Source: Rhizomonospora bruguierae (lineage in GTDB: Bacteria > Actinomycetota > Actinomycetes > Mycobacteriales > Micromonosporaceae). Taken from it: DNA of 38,124 bases. The notes under the pieces were generated by a model. That model saw only the letters and a list, made by a program, of their open reading frames with translations, had not been told where the DNA came from and ran no database searches. The stretch is taken from positions 1 through 38,124 of the forward strand of contig NZ_BBQH01000033.1 in assembly GCF_018397995.1 (NCBI RefSeq), written 5' to 3'. Below, one piece after another: positions 16,099-24,276 of the stretch. The position numbers and the translations under genes are program-made. Numbering within the stretch: position 1 is the first letter of the stretch; the number at the start of each line of letters is the position of its first letter.

Positions 16099-16275
16099 GT
16101 TGCCCTGACCCGGCGGAGCCAAACGGAGTACGGCGTGGGGCCCGGCCAGCGGCTCCCGGAGCTGCACCGACGCATCCGCCAGGCGGACGCGCCCCTGATC
16201 CCGGCCCCCGCGCCCGCCGCGCCCGACCTGGCCGCCGTGCTCCGGGCCTTCCTCATCGCGATCCCGCCGTCCTGA
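16099..16275 (+). pseudogene. BTAD/SARP-type regulator C-terminal remnant
   Basis: The open stretch reads GVGPGQRLPELHRRIRQADA in frame (16132 on) and then a proline/alanine-rich tail to a TGA at 16273-16275. The pattern G-x-x-P-G-x-x-L-x-x-L-H-x-x-I-x-x-A-D is the last helix-turn-helix pair of the bacterial transcriptional activator domain found in SARP and BTAD regulators. The DNA-binding domain and most of the BTAD are missing, and upstream sequence is the start of the transporter gene on the other strand. It overlaps the end of the permease remnant by 23 bases, so the two meet at a recombination joint. The identification rests on a short match. Confidence 0.5.
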
Positions 16276-16906
16276 GCGCGGGCAGGACGCTGGCCGCCAG
16301 CGCCAGCACGAGGCAGGCCGCCACCACCGCCGCGTTCGGACCCACCGGCAGGATCAGATCCACCGGGGCCTGCACGTGCTGCGCCACACCGGCCCGGACG
16401 CCGAGCAGCGCCACCACCGCCACCCCCAGCCCGAGCAGCGCACCCACCGCCACCACCACGGCGGACTCGGCGGCGACCGCGCGGAGGATCTGCCGCCGGG
16501 TCGCGCCGGCCAGCCGCAGCACGGCGAACTCCCGGCGCCGGTCCACGGTCGCCATCAGCAGCGTGTTCACCACCGCCAGCAGCGTGTACCCGACCGACAT
16601 GCCGATCAGGACCAGCACGAAGATCCGCACCAACCGGTCCTCCTCGGCGTCGGCACCGCGGGCGTACGAGGGCACGTCCACCAGACGGACGCCCAGCCCG
16701 GCCGGCGGAGTGACCACTGTGGACGCGTAGACCAGCTCCGTCAACGCGGCCGGGTCGTGCCCGCGGACCGTGACCCGGTCGAGCAGCAGGGGCGCCGGCA
16801 GGCGCAGGTTGTCCGGGAGGAGCCTGGCGACCCGCAGCACGGCGGACTCCCCGTCCGGGAAGGTGACCCGGACGCTCGTACCGGCACGCCAGCCGTGCAG
16901 GTCCGA
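16253..16906 (-). pseudogene. FtsX-type ABC permease fragment
   Basis: The readable part corresponds to the C-terminal part of an FtsX/MacB-like permease. A short extracytoplasmic piece (DLHGWRAGTSVRVTFPDG) leads to a membrane helix (VRIFVLVLIGMSVGYTLLAVV), the coupling loop (VDRRREFAVLRLAGATRRQI), and two more helices. It breaks off after VLPALRTA. Upstream of about 16906 the frame runs into unrelated repeats rather than the expected N-terminal helix and periplasmic domain, so more than half the gene is gone. A GTG at 16840 could initiate a 195-residue product, but it would lack the first helix. No partner ATPase is adjacent. Non-function is very likely. Confidence 0.78.
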
Positions 16907-16929
16907 CCTAGTGCTGGTACTAGTACGCT

Positions 16930-17406
16930 GCTTGTCACAACCCGCTGTACCTCAGGCGCGGGCTGTGGCCGGTGACGCCGTTGGCGTCGCCGGAACTGAT
17001 CCGGTTCGGTGAATGGCTTCCGCAGCACTGGCGGCGGCGCAAGCTGTTGCTACGCCAACGGCTGGAACGGATGGGTATGCCGGCGGAGGTGGTCAATCCA
17101 CCGGTCAGGGAGAACCTGGCTGGCCTGATGGGCTTGGGCCTGCGCCGTCATGGGCTGCCCTTGCTGGCACGGCTGCTGCGGGACGGGTTGCTCGTGGCCG
17201 ACCTGGGATACGTCGACCCGCAGAAGCTGAGGCAGGCGTGCCACGACGCCGAGTTGCTGCCTACGGATGATCTGGATCGCCGGTTGTACCCGGTCGTGGC
17301 GGTGGAGCGTGCCCTGCGAAGCGTCGCCGGTCGGCCTGTTGCCGTTTCACGTCGTCGACCGCCGGCCTCACGTCATCAAGGAGCGCTGCTTCCGGCGCCT
17401 TCGTAG
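16930..17406 (+). pseudogene. Asparagine-synthase-like (lasso-cyclase type) C-terminal remnant
   Basis: Read in frame from 16930, the sequence runs NPLYLRRGLWPVTPLASPEL, then RFGEWLPQHWRRRKLLLRQR and MPAEVVNPPVRENLAGLMG. This resembles the C-terminal end of asparagine-synthase-related amide-forming enzymes, the class that includes lasso-peptide cyclases. The ATP-pyrophosphatase SGGxDS motif and all upstream sequence are absent. A GTG at 16972 could start a 144-residue frame, but the last 35 codons look shifted out of frame. No precursor peptide, B1/B2 or other lasso gene is nearby. Assignment to this superfamily is from pattern memory and is moderately secure; the lasso subtype is only a suggestion. 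Confidence 0.55.
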
Positions 17407-17442
17407 GGTCGCCAACTGCCCCGGACGGGCGGCAACGAACCC

Positions 17443-17805
17443 CTATTCGGGATTGTTCGGGTCGCGGTGCCACGCCTCGATTTCCCGATCGAGGACGCGC
17501 GGATCGACGCCGGTGGGGCGCGGCGCGCTGACCCAGGCACGGACGAGGACGGCGAAGGTGTCCGCGGTGTCCGCGGTGACCTCGCCATGGATGGCGAAGT
17601 AGGCCAACAGTCCCTGGCTGGCCGGGTCATGTGCATCGCACCGCGGGCACAGCGCGATCGTTCGGCTGCCAGCGAAGCGCCGGCCGACGGGGCTGTCCCA
17701 GCCCGGGTGCGGAATCGTCGCGGTCAGATAGGCGGCCCCGCTACAGCGGGCGCAGGCAACCTCCTCACGCGTGCTGCCCGCCGTGTGCACCGTCCAGTCG
17801 GTCAC
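17443..17805 (-). CDS. DUF6300-type zinc-ribbon protein
   Basis: The 120-residue product has two CxxC pairs, CARC (residues 18-21) and CPRC (53-56), which should form one zinc-binding site. GRRFAGSRTIALCPRCDAHD, GLLAYFAIHG and a C-terminal REIEAWHRDPNN follow. This matches the actinobacterial DUF6300 family, of unknown function. The longer frame starts at GTG 17838, but the GTG at 17805 has GAGAGG six bases upstream and is the better start. It lies 95 bases downstream of dnaE on the same strand, so the two may be transcribed together. A role linked to DNA replication is speculation based only on this position. Confidence 0.75.
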   Translation of the reverse strand: MTDWTVHTAGSTREEVACARCSGAAYLTATIPHPGWDSPVGRRFAGSRTIALCPRCDAHDPASQGLLAYFAIHGEVTADTADTFAVLVRAWVSAPRPTGVDPRVLDREIEAWHRDPNNPE

Positions 17806-17900
17806 GCCGCACCTCTCCCACACCGACTCACCAAGCACACCCGTGTGCCCGAAGTCGGGCCGCGTCCAGAACCGCGACCGGAGCTCGGCTACCCACCGGC

Positions 17901-20900
17901 TTACTCGATTCCGCCAGCACCTAGCAGCGCCTTGACCTCGGAGCGGAACGCCTGATCGTTGTTGACCCGGAATTTGTGGCAGGCCAGTTCAATGGAGCCC
18001 CCTGTGGGCCGCCGTACCCGCATCTGCACCGGCGCGTCCCCGGGGTGCGACTGCAACACCCGCGCGAGGTCGTCGGCGAACGGCGGTGTGATGCGGTCCA
18101 ACGGAAGGTTCAACACGACGGGTGGCTCGCCGCCAGCGATCGCCGCGGACACGTCGAGGATTGCCATGTCCTGCCCGAACACGCTGATCGCCCCATCCCG
18201 CACGCTGGTGTGCCCCGCGACCCGCACCACCGTGTCCTCGATCAGGTGCTGCCCGAGGAACTCGTACGACTTGGGGAAGAACAGCACCTCGACGCTGCCG
18301 GTGAGATCTTCGAGCGTGATGATCGCCCACGGGGCACCCTGTTTGGTGATCCGCCGCGTGACACTGGAGATCATCCCGGCCAATGCCACCGGTTTGCGGT
18401 CCGGGGTCTCCTCGCCCAGGATTTCGCTGACCACCTGTTCGCTGTTGGCCTTGAGGATGTGTTCCGTGCCGGCCAGCGGATGATCGGACACGTAGAGCCC
18501 GAGCATGTCACGCTCGAAGGCCAGCTTCTCCTTCTTCGGCCACTCCTGCCCGGTGAACACCAGGTCCAAGCCCACGACCTTGGTGTCCTCGTTGGTGCCG
18601 GACAGCTCCCCGAACAGATCGAACTGTCCGTTCGCCTCCTGCCGCTTGAGTCCGACCACCGCGTCGATCGCGCTGTCATGGTTGGCCAGCAGGTCACGGC
18701 GGGTGTGCCCGAGCCCGTCGAACGCGCCCGCCTTGATCAGGGATTCGATCGCCCTCTTGTTACACACGGCCAACTCAGCCTTGGTGAGGAAGTCCTCGAA
18801 CGAGGCGTATCTTCCTTTCTGCTCCCGGGTACGCACGACCGACAGAACGACGTTTTCCCCCACGTTCCGGACCGCGCCGAGACCGAACCGGATGTCCTTG
18901 CCCACCGGGGTGAACGGCCCCAGGGAGTCGTTGACATCCGGTGGGAGGACTTTGATCCCCATCGCCCGGCACTCGGCCAGGTACAGCGCCATCATGTCTT
19001 TCTTGTCGCCCACGGACGTCAGCAGCGCTGCCATGTACTCGGCCGGGAAGTTGGCCTTCAGGTAGGCCGTCCAGTACGACACGAGCCCGTAGCCGGCGGT
19101 GTGGGCCTTGTTGAAGGCATAGTCGGCGAACGGGACCAGGATGTCCCACAGCGTCTTGATCGCGTCGTCGGAGTAACCGTTGTCCCGCATGCCCTGCTGG
19201 AACGGCACGAACTCCTTGTCCAGAACCTCTTTCTTCTTCTTGCCCATCGCCTTGCGCAACATGTCGGCCTTGCCGAGGCTGTACCCGGCGAGTTTCTGCG
19301 CCGCGCGCTGCACCTGCTCCTGGTACACGATCAGGCCGTACGTCGGGCCGAGGATCTCCTCCAACGGCTGTTCCAGCTCGGAGTGGATCGGCACGATGGG
19401 CTGCTGGTTGTTCTTGCGCAGCGCGTAGTTGGTATGCGAGTTGGCGCCCATCGGGCCGGGCCGGTACAGCGCGAGCGCGGCGGAGATGTCCTCGAAGTTG
19501 TCCGGCCTCATCAGCTTCAGCAGCTGACGCATGCCGCCACCGTCCAACTGGAACACGCCGAGCGTGTCGCCCCGGGCCAGCAGCTCATAGGTGGGCCGGT
19601 TGTCCAGCGGCAGGCTCAACAGGTCCAGCGCCTTACCCGTCGTGACCTCGATGTTCTTTAGCGCGTCGTCGATGATCGTCAGGTTGCGCAGGCCCAGGAA
19701 GTCCATCTTCAGCAGGCCGAGCGACTCGCACGTCGGGTAGTCGAACTGCGTGATGATGGTGCCGTCGGAGTCACGCTGCAACAGCGGGACGACATCGATC
19801 AGCGGCTCGGCGGACATGATGACACCGGCGGCGTGCACGCCGAGTTGGCGGACCAGGCCCTCCAGTCCCTTGGCAACTTTCATGACCGCGGCGACGTCGG
19901 GCTCGTTGTCGACAAGGTTGCGGACCTCAGCAGCCTCGCCATACCGAGGATGCGCCGGGTCGAAGATGCCCGCCAGCGGAATGTCCTTACCCATTACCGC
20001 CGGCGGCATCGCCTTAGTGATCTTGTCACCGAGGGCGAACGGGTAACCCAGGACCCGGGTCGCGTCCTTGATCGCCGCCTTGGCCTTGATCGTCCCATAG
20101 GTCGCGATCTGCGCAACTCGATCCGAGCCGTACTTCTCCGTCGCGTAGCGGATGACCTCACCACGCCGGCGTTCGTCGAAGTCCATGTCGATGTCGGGCA
20201 TCTGAACGCGCTCGGGGTTGAGGAACCGCTCGAAAATCAGCCCGTGCTGCAGCGGATCCAGGTCTGTGATCCCCAGGGCATACGCGACGATGCTGCCAGC
20301 TGCTGATCCACGCCCCGGACCGACCCGGATTCCCTCCCCCTTCGCATACGCCACCAGATCCGCGGTGACCAGGAAGTAGCTGGGAAAGCCCATCTTCAGG
20401 ATGACGTCGATCTCATACTCGGCCTGCTGCCGCCGGGCGTCGTCGTACCCGGCCGGCCAGCGCCGGTCCATGCCGGCCCAGACCTCCTTGCGGAACCACG
20501 ACTCCTCGGTCTCCCCCGCCGGAAGCTGGGCCCGCGGCATCAGATTCCGGAACTCGAACATCCCGGCGGTCTCGACCCGCTCCGCGATCAGCAACGTCGT
20601 ACGGCAGCCCTCCTGCCACACGTCCGAGCCGTCGACTCCGTACATCTCCTGCGCTGACTTGAGGTAATAGCCGGAGCCCTCGAAGCGGAACCGGTTGGTG
20701 TCCGACAGGGTGCTGCCGGTCTGCACACACAGCAGCGCGTCGTGCGCCTCGGCCTGCCCGGCATAGGTGTAGTGCGAGTCGTTGGTCACCACGGGACGCA
20801 GGTCCAACTTACGGCCAATCTCCAACAGGCCGTCCCGGACACGCTTCTCGATCTCCAGACCGTGGTCCATCAGCTCAAGGAAGTAGTTCTCCTTACCGAA

Positions 20901-21437
20901 GATCTCCTGGTACCGGGCGGCAGCGTCGTAAGCCTCCTGAACCTGCCCCAACCGCAGCCGGGTCTGCACCTCCCCGGACGGGCACCCCGTCGTTGCCATG
21001 ATCCCCGAGGCGTACCGCGAGATCAGCTCGGCGTCCATCCGGCCCTTGTTGTAATGTCCCTCGATCGAAGCCAGCGAGTTGAGCCGGAACAGGTTGTGCA
21101 GGCCCTCGGCATTGCGCGCCCACATCGTCATATGCGTGAACGCGCCGTTACCCGACACGTCGTCCCGCTTCTGCGCCGGGGTACCCCAGAAGATCCGCTT
21201 CTTATCGAACCGTGACGCCGGCGCGATGTATGCCTCGATCCCGATGACGGGCGTGACATCGGCGGCCTTCGCCTTCTGATAGAAGTCGTACGCTCCGTGC
21301 ATGTTGCCGTGATCAGTCACCGCGACCGCCGGCATCCCCAGCCTGTTCGCCTCCTGGAACATCTCCTTCATCCGAGCAGCGCCGTCCAGCATCGAGTACT
21401 CGCTGTGCACATGAAGATGGACGAACTGGTCGGCCAC
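17901..21437 (-). CDS. dnaE: DNA polymerase III alpha subunit, DnaE1-type
   Basis: The 1178-residue C-family DNA polymerase has every expected part. The N-terminal PHP domain carries HLHVH (7-11), D18, H43, E68, H102, C152, D220 and H222, the nine metal-binding positions of the M. tuberculosis DnaE1 proofreading exonuclease with matching spacing. The palm has PDIDMDFD (414-421) and the third aspartate D579 in KMDFLGLR. The internal beta-clamp motif is QFDLF (938-942), and an OB-fold begins near 1015. I start at GTG 21437, where GGGGGATCCT precedes the codon and the protein begins VADQFVHLHVH; the extension to 21539 lacks family sequence. Flanks are remnants and hypothetical genes rather than the usual housekeeping neighbours, and its base composition looks less GC-rich than the genes around it. 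It may be a second, acquired copy; this cannot be settled from one window. Confidence 0.95.
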   Translation of the reverse strand: MADQFVHLHVHSEYSMLDGAARMKEMFQEANRLGMPAVAVTDHGNMHGAYDFYQKAKAADVTPVIGIEAYIAPASRFDKKRIFWGTPAQKRDDVSGNGAFTHMTMWARNAEGLHNLFRLNSLASIEGHYNKGRMDAELISRYASGIMATTGCPSGEVQTRLRLGQVQEAYDAAARYQEIFGKENYFLELMDHGLEIEKRVRDGLLEIGRKLDLRPVVTNDSHYTYAGQAEAHDALLCVQTGSTLSDTNRFRFEGSGYYLKSAQEMYGVDGSDVWQEGCRTTLLIAERVETAGMFEFRNLMPRAQLPAGETEESWFRKEVWAGMDRRWPAGYDDARRQQAEYEIDVILKMGFPSYFLVTADLVAYAKGEGIRVGPGRGSAAGSIVAYALGITDLDPLQHGLIFERFLNPERVQMPDIDMDFDERRRGEVIRYATEKYGSDRVAQIATYGTIKAKAAIKDATRVLGYPFALGDKITKAMPPAVMGKDIPLAGIFDPAHPRYGEAAEVRNLVDNEPDVAAVMKVAKGLEGLVRQLGVHAAGVIMSAEPLIDVVPLLQRDSDGTIITQFDYPTCESLGLLKMDFLGLRNLTIIDDALKNIEVTTGKALDLLSLPLDNRPTYELLARGDTLGVFQLDGGGMRQLLKLMRPDNFEDISAALALYRPGPMGANSHTNYALRKNNQQPIVPIHSELEQPLEEILGPTYGLIVYQEQVQRAAQKLAGYSLGKADMLRKAMGKKKKEVLDKEFVPFQQGMRDNGYSDDAIKTLWDILVPFADYAFNKAHTAGYGLVSYWTAYLKANFPAEYMAALLTSVGDKKDMMALYLAECRAMGIKVLPPDVNDSLGPFTPVGKDIRFGLGAVRNVGENVVLSVVRTREQKGRYASFEDFLTKAELAVCNKRAIESLIKAGAFDGLGHTRRDLLANHDSAIDAVVGLKRQEANGQFDLFGELSGTNEDTKVVGLDLVFTGQEWPKKEKLAFERDMLGLYVSDHPLAGTEHILKANSEQVVSEILGEETPDRKPVALAGMISSVTRRITKQGAPWAIITLEDLTGSVEVLFFPKSYEFLGQHLIEDTVVRVAGHTSVRDGAISVFGQDMAILDVSAAIAGGEPPVVLNLPLDRITPPFADDLARVLQSHPGDAPVQMRVRRPTGGSIELACHKFRVNNDQAFRSEVKALLGAGGIE

Positions 21438-21645
21438 AGGATCCCCCAGATGCTGAGCTGCCCGACGGGTGAACGCCCCCGACCCTAACCTGCCGGTACG
21501 ACCAGCCGGCCGCAGTCCCGAGCCGTGTCGGCCCGCCACCTAACCGATCACGAACCGGGCGGGAGCGCGTCAGCACTCACACACGGAGAGTAACCACACC
21601 ACCAGTAGATCTTGCCCCGACGAACCGCGACAAGCTCATCGCCTT

Positions 21646-22164
21646 CTAGGACCGACGCTGGTGCAGTTGCGCGTACGCCTCGGCCGGCGTGGGGAACGCC
21701 TCGAAGATCTTCCTGCGGAAGGTGCTCTGCATCGCCCAGCCCCACATCTGTGTGCCGGTGAAGGTGTGCAGCCCGCCGCTGGTCAGGTCCACCACGACCG
21801 GGCGGGTGGTGGCGGCGAACTGCATGCCCGGCTTCGCCGTCGCGGCGGCGATCGCGTCCGGGGTGACCCGTGGCGAGACGAACCCGACGGCCGTCACCAG
21901 CGCCGTGCCGAAGCCGAGCGTGCCCATCGTGCTGCGCATGGCGAACTGGTTCGCGTGCGCGGTGAAATCCCGCACCACGAACGCGTTCACGTCGGCCAGC
22001 GCCACGGCGACCACGCACAGCCGCAGGTTGCCCATGGCCGCCACGCTCGCTGAGTACACGTCGCCCACCAGCGCCGACAGCGGACCCACCTGCGTCTGCT
22101 GGACGGTGCCCTTCTGCGCCTGGATGCGCTGGGCCACCACGGAGAGGTAAGCGTTCGGATCCAT
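21646..22164 (-). CDS. Hypothetical protein
   Basis: I do not recognise the family. The 172-residue product starts MDPNAYLSVVAQRIQAQKG (a GTG three bases earlier is also possible). It has no signal peptide, and shows alternating hydrophobic strands such as LRLCVVAVALADVNAFVV and RPVVVDLTSGGLHTFTG, then an amphipathic end, FRRKIFEAFPTPAEAYAQL. A cytoplasmic alpha/beta protein is likely. The ribosome binding site is weak. It is divergent from the sensor kinase at 22257, with 92 bases between, so the two may share a promoter region. Nothing in the sequence suggests an enzymatic motif. Confidence 0.65.
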   Translation of the reverse strand: MDPNAYLSVVAQRIQAQKGTVQQTQVGPLSALVGDVYSASVAAMGNLRLCVVAVALADVNAFVVRDFTAHANQFAMRSTMGTLGFGTALVTAVGFVSPRVTPDAIAAATAKPGMQFAATTRPVVVDLTSGGLHTFTGTQMWGWAMQSTFRRKIFEAFPTPAEAYAQLHQRRS

Positions 22165-22256
22165 CACGTCAGCGATGCTAGGCGGCCGGCGGGAAACCGG
22201 TAGACCCTAGTGCTGGGGCTACCGCGCCCCGCCCGGCCCGCCGGTACCGTCGCCTG

Positions 22257-23501
22257 GTGACCGCGCGCACCGCCTGGCAGGCCCTCACACTGCGGCCGCT
22301 GAGCTTCCTCGCCTCGGCCTGGCCCTGGCGCGCGCTGGCGTACCTGCTCTCCGGGATCCTGCTCGGCGCGGCCACGTTCTTCACGCTGCTGGCGATGATC
22401 ACCGCCGGCGTGCTGCTGGTGATCGTGCTGGTGGGCCTGGTGCTGTTCCTGGGCATCGCGCTCTCCGGCATGGTGGTGGCCCGGTTCGAGCGCTGGCGGC
22501 TGCGCCTGGTGGACGCCGACCCCGCCCCGAACCCGCACCGGCGCCCGCGGCGGCGGGGCCTGGCGGCCTGGCTGCGGACCCGGCTCACCGAGCAGGCGAC
22601 CTGGCGCGAGTTCGGCTACACGATGCTGAGCCTGCTCGCCCTGTGGTGGATCGACCTCGGCATGGTCGGGGTCGCCGTCGGCGTGCCCGCGACGCTGATC
22701 GCCACGCCCGTCTGGGGGCCACCGGAGGCCGGCTACTGGTCGCTGCTGTTCGTGCTGTTCGGCCTGCTGCTCCTGCCCGTCGCGGCCTACCCGGTCACGG
22801 CGTGGGCCGCCGCCCGGGGCGCGCTCACCCGGGCGGTCCTCGCGCCGCGGGACTCGGAACTGGGCGAGCGGCTCGTGGAGATCGCCCGGTCCCGGGAGCG
22901 CCTCGTGGACGCGTTCGAACTGGAGCGGCGGCGCATCGAGCGGGACCTGCACGACGGGGCGCAGCAGCGGCTGGTCGCGCTGACCGTCGCGCTCGGCCTG
23001 GCCCGCCTGGACCTGCCCGCCGGCTCGCCCGCCGCCGCCCGGGTCACCGAGGCGCACGAGCAGGCCAAGCTGGCCCTGGCCGACCTGCGTGAACTGATCC
23101 GCGGGGTGCACCCGCAGGTGCTCACCGACCGGGGCCTCGCGGCGGCGGTCGGGGACGCCGCGGCCCGCTCCCCGGTGCCGGTCGACGTGGACATCGCGCT
23201 GCCCCGCCGGTTGCCGGCGAACGTGGAGGTGACCGCCTACTACGCGGTCTGCGAGGCGCTGGCCAATGTGGCCAAGCACAGCGGGGCGGTCCGGGCGGCG
23301 ATCCGGGGGCGGCTGTTGGAGGATCTTCTCGTGCTCGAGATCCGCGACGACGGTGCCGGCGGCGCCGACCCGGCCGCCGGTTCCGGCCTGACCGGGCTGG
23401 CCGACCGGGTGGCCGTGGCACACGGTCGGCTGCGCCTGTCCAGCCCGCCCGGCGGCCCGACCCTGCTGCGCCTGGAACTGCCGTGCGCCGCCTTCGGATA
23501 G
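22257..23501 (+). CDS. NarL-type sensor histidine kinase
   Basis: The 414-residue membrane kinase has four hydrophobic segments (about 24-47, 50-73, 118-145 and 160-187) forming a sensor domain with little extracellular sequence. The HisKA_3 dimerisation motif ERRRIERDLHDGAQQRLVAL comes next, with H232 as the phospho-acceptor. A small HATPase domain follows (CEALANVAKHSG N-box, DDGAGG, GSGLTGLADRV). Such kinases often sense membrane state. The start is GTG 22257. The stop overlaps the start of the response regulator by 19 bases, which shows translational coupling, so the two form a cognate pair. Confidence 0.9.
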   Translation: MTARTAWQALTLRPLSFLASAWPWRALAYLLSGILLGAATFFTLLAMITAGVLLVIVLVGLVLFLGIALSGMVVARFERWRLRLVDADPAPNPHRRPRRRGLAAWLRTRLTEQATWREFGYTMLSLLALWWIDLGMVGVAVGVPATLIATPVWGPPEAGYWSLLFVLFGLLLLPVAAYPVTAWAAARGALTRAVLAPRDSELGERLVEIARSRERLVDAFELERRRIERDLHDGAQQRLVALTVALGLARLDLPAGSPAAARVTEAHEQAKLALADLRELIRGVHPQVLTDRGLAAAVGDAAARSPVPVDVDIALPRRLPANVEVTAYYAVCEALANVAKHSGAVRAAIRGRLLEDLLVLEIRDDGAGGADPAAGSGLTGLADRVAVAHGRLRLSSPPGGPTLLRLELPCAAFG

Positions 23502-24130
23502 TCCTCGCGGAGGACGCGGTGCTGCTGCGGGAGGGGCTGGTCGGCCTGCTCGCCCGGTTCGGGCACGAGGTGGTCGCCGCCGTCGGCGACGCGACCGCGC
23601 TCACCGCGGCCGTCGCGGAGCACGCTCCGGACGCCGTCGTCACCGACGTGCGCATGCCGCCCGGGTACTCGGACGAGGGCCTGCGTGCCGCCATCGCCCT
23701 GCGCGCCGCCGACCCGGCGCTCGCCGTGCTGGTGCTCAGCCAGTACGTGGAGCAGACCTACGCGGCCGAGTTGCTGGAATCCGGCGGCGCCGGGGTCGGG
23801 TACCTGCTCAAGGACCGGGTCGGCGAGGTGGAGGAGTTCGTCGGCACGCTGGAACGGGTCGCCGCCGGCGGCACGGTGGTCGACCCCGAGGTGGTCCGCC
23901 ACCTGCTCAGCCGCCGCCGGGACCCGGTACAGCGGTTGACCCCGCGCGAGCGCGAGGTGCTGGCGCTGATGGCCGAGGGCCGTTCCAACGCCGCCATCGC
24001 CCGCACCCTGGTGGTGACCGAGGCGGCGGTCGCGAAACACATCGCCAATATTTTCGCCAAGCTCGACCTGCCTCCGGCCCCGGACGACCACCGCCGGGTC
24101 CTGGCGGTCCTCGCCTACCTGCGCGGCTGA
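23483..24130 (+). CDS. LuxR/NarL-family response regulator
   Basis: The 215-residue regulator pairs a receiver domain with a LuxR-type helix-turn-helix. The receiver has acidic residues E10-D11, the phospho-acceptor D55 in VVTDVRMPP, and K109 in LLKDR. The output domain begins LTPREREVLALMAEGRSNAAIA and contains VTEAAVAKHIANIFAKL. It starts with GTG inside the kinase gene. The receiver should be phosphorylated by the overlapping kinase. Target genes are not evident; the DnaA-box cluster and the hypothetical gene downstream are the next features on this strand. Confidence 0.9.
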   Translation: MRRLRIVLAEDAVLLREGLVGLLARFGHEVVAAVGDATALTAAVAEHAPDAVVTDVRMPPGYSDEGLRAAIALRAADPALAVLVLSQYVEQTYAAELLESGGAGVGYLLKDRVGEVEEFVGTLERVAAGGTVVDPEVVRHLLSRRRDPVQRLTPREREVLALMAEGRSNAAIARTLVVTEAAVAKHIANIFAKLDLPPAPDDHRRVLAVLAYLRG

Positions 24131-24145
24131 GCCGCATCCCCAGGG

Positions 24146-24186
24146 TTATCCACAGGGGGCGCAGTTATCCACAGCACTGTGGATAA
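24146..24186. promoter_or_regulatory. Cluster of three perfect DnaA boxes
   Basis: TTATCCACA occurs at 24146-24154 and 24165-24173, and its reverse complement TGTGGATAA at 24178-24186. The second and third boxes form a perfect inverted repeat with 10-bp arms (24165-24174 and 24177-24186) and a CA spacer. All match the strict DnaA-box consensus. No dnaA, dnaN, gyrB, parAB or rpmH gene is near, so this is not the chromosomal origin. A DnaA-titrating or DnaA-regulated site is the likeliest reading. Confidence 0.7.
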
Positions 24187-24276
24187 GCCTCGGCAACGGA
24201 CCCTGGAGCTAAACGGGGCTGTGTGGGGGGCGATGGTCCGATAGCCTCCCCCGGTGACCCGTACGGGAGGGCGACG

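Noticed and set aside
16930-17406. Lasso-peptide biosynthetic cluster
   Set aside because: Only a C-terminal fragment of an asparagine-synthase-like enzyme is present. No precursor peptide, leader-binding or protease gene was seen.
16091-22256. Integrative element carrying the polymerase gene
   Set aside because: No integrase, transposase, tRNA target or flanking direct repeats were found, so acquisition by a defined mobile element cannot be supported.
24146-24186. Chromosomal replication origin
   Set aside because: Only three boxes are present and none of dnaA, dnaN, recF, gyrB, parAB or rpmH is near. I report a DnaA-box cluster instead.
24165-24186. Rho-independent terminator of the LuxR-type regulator
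   Set aside because: The palindrome is made of exact DnaA boxes, has only a two-base spacer, a modest GC content and no T-run.
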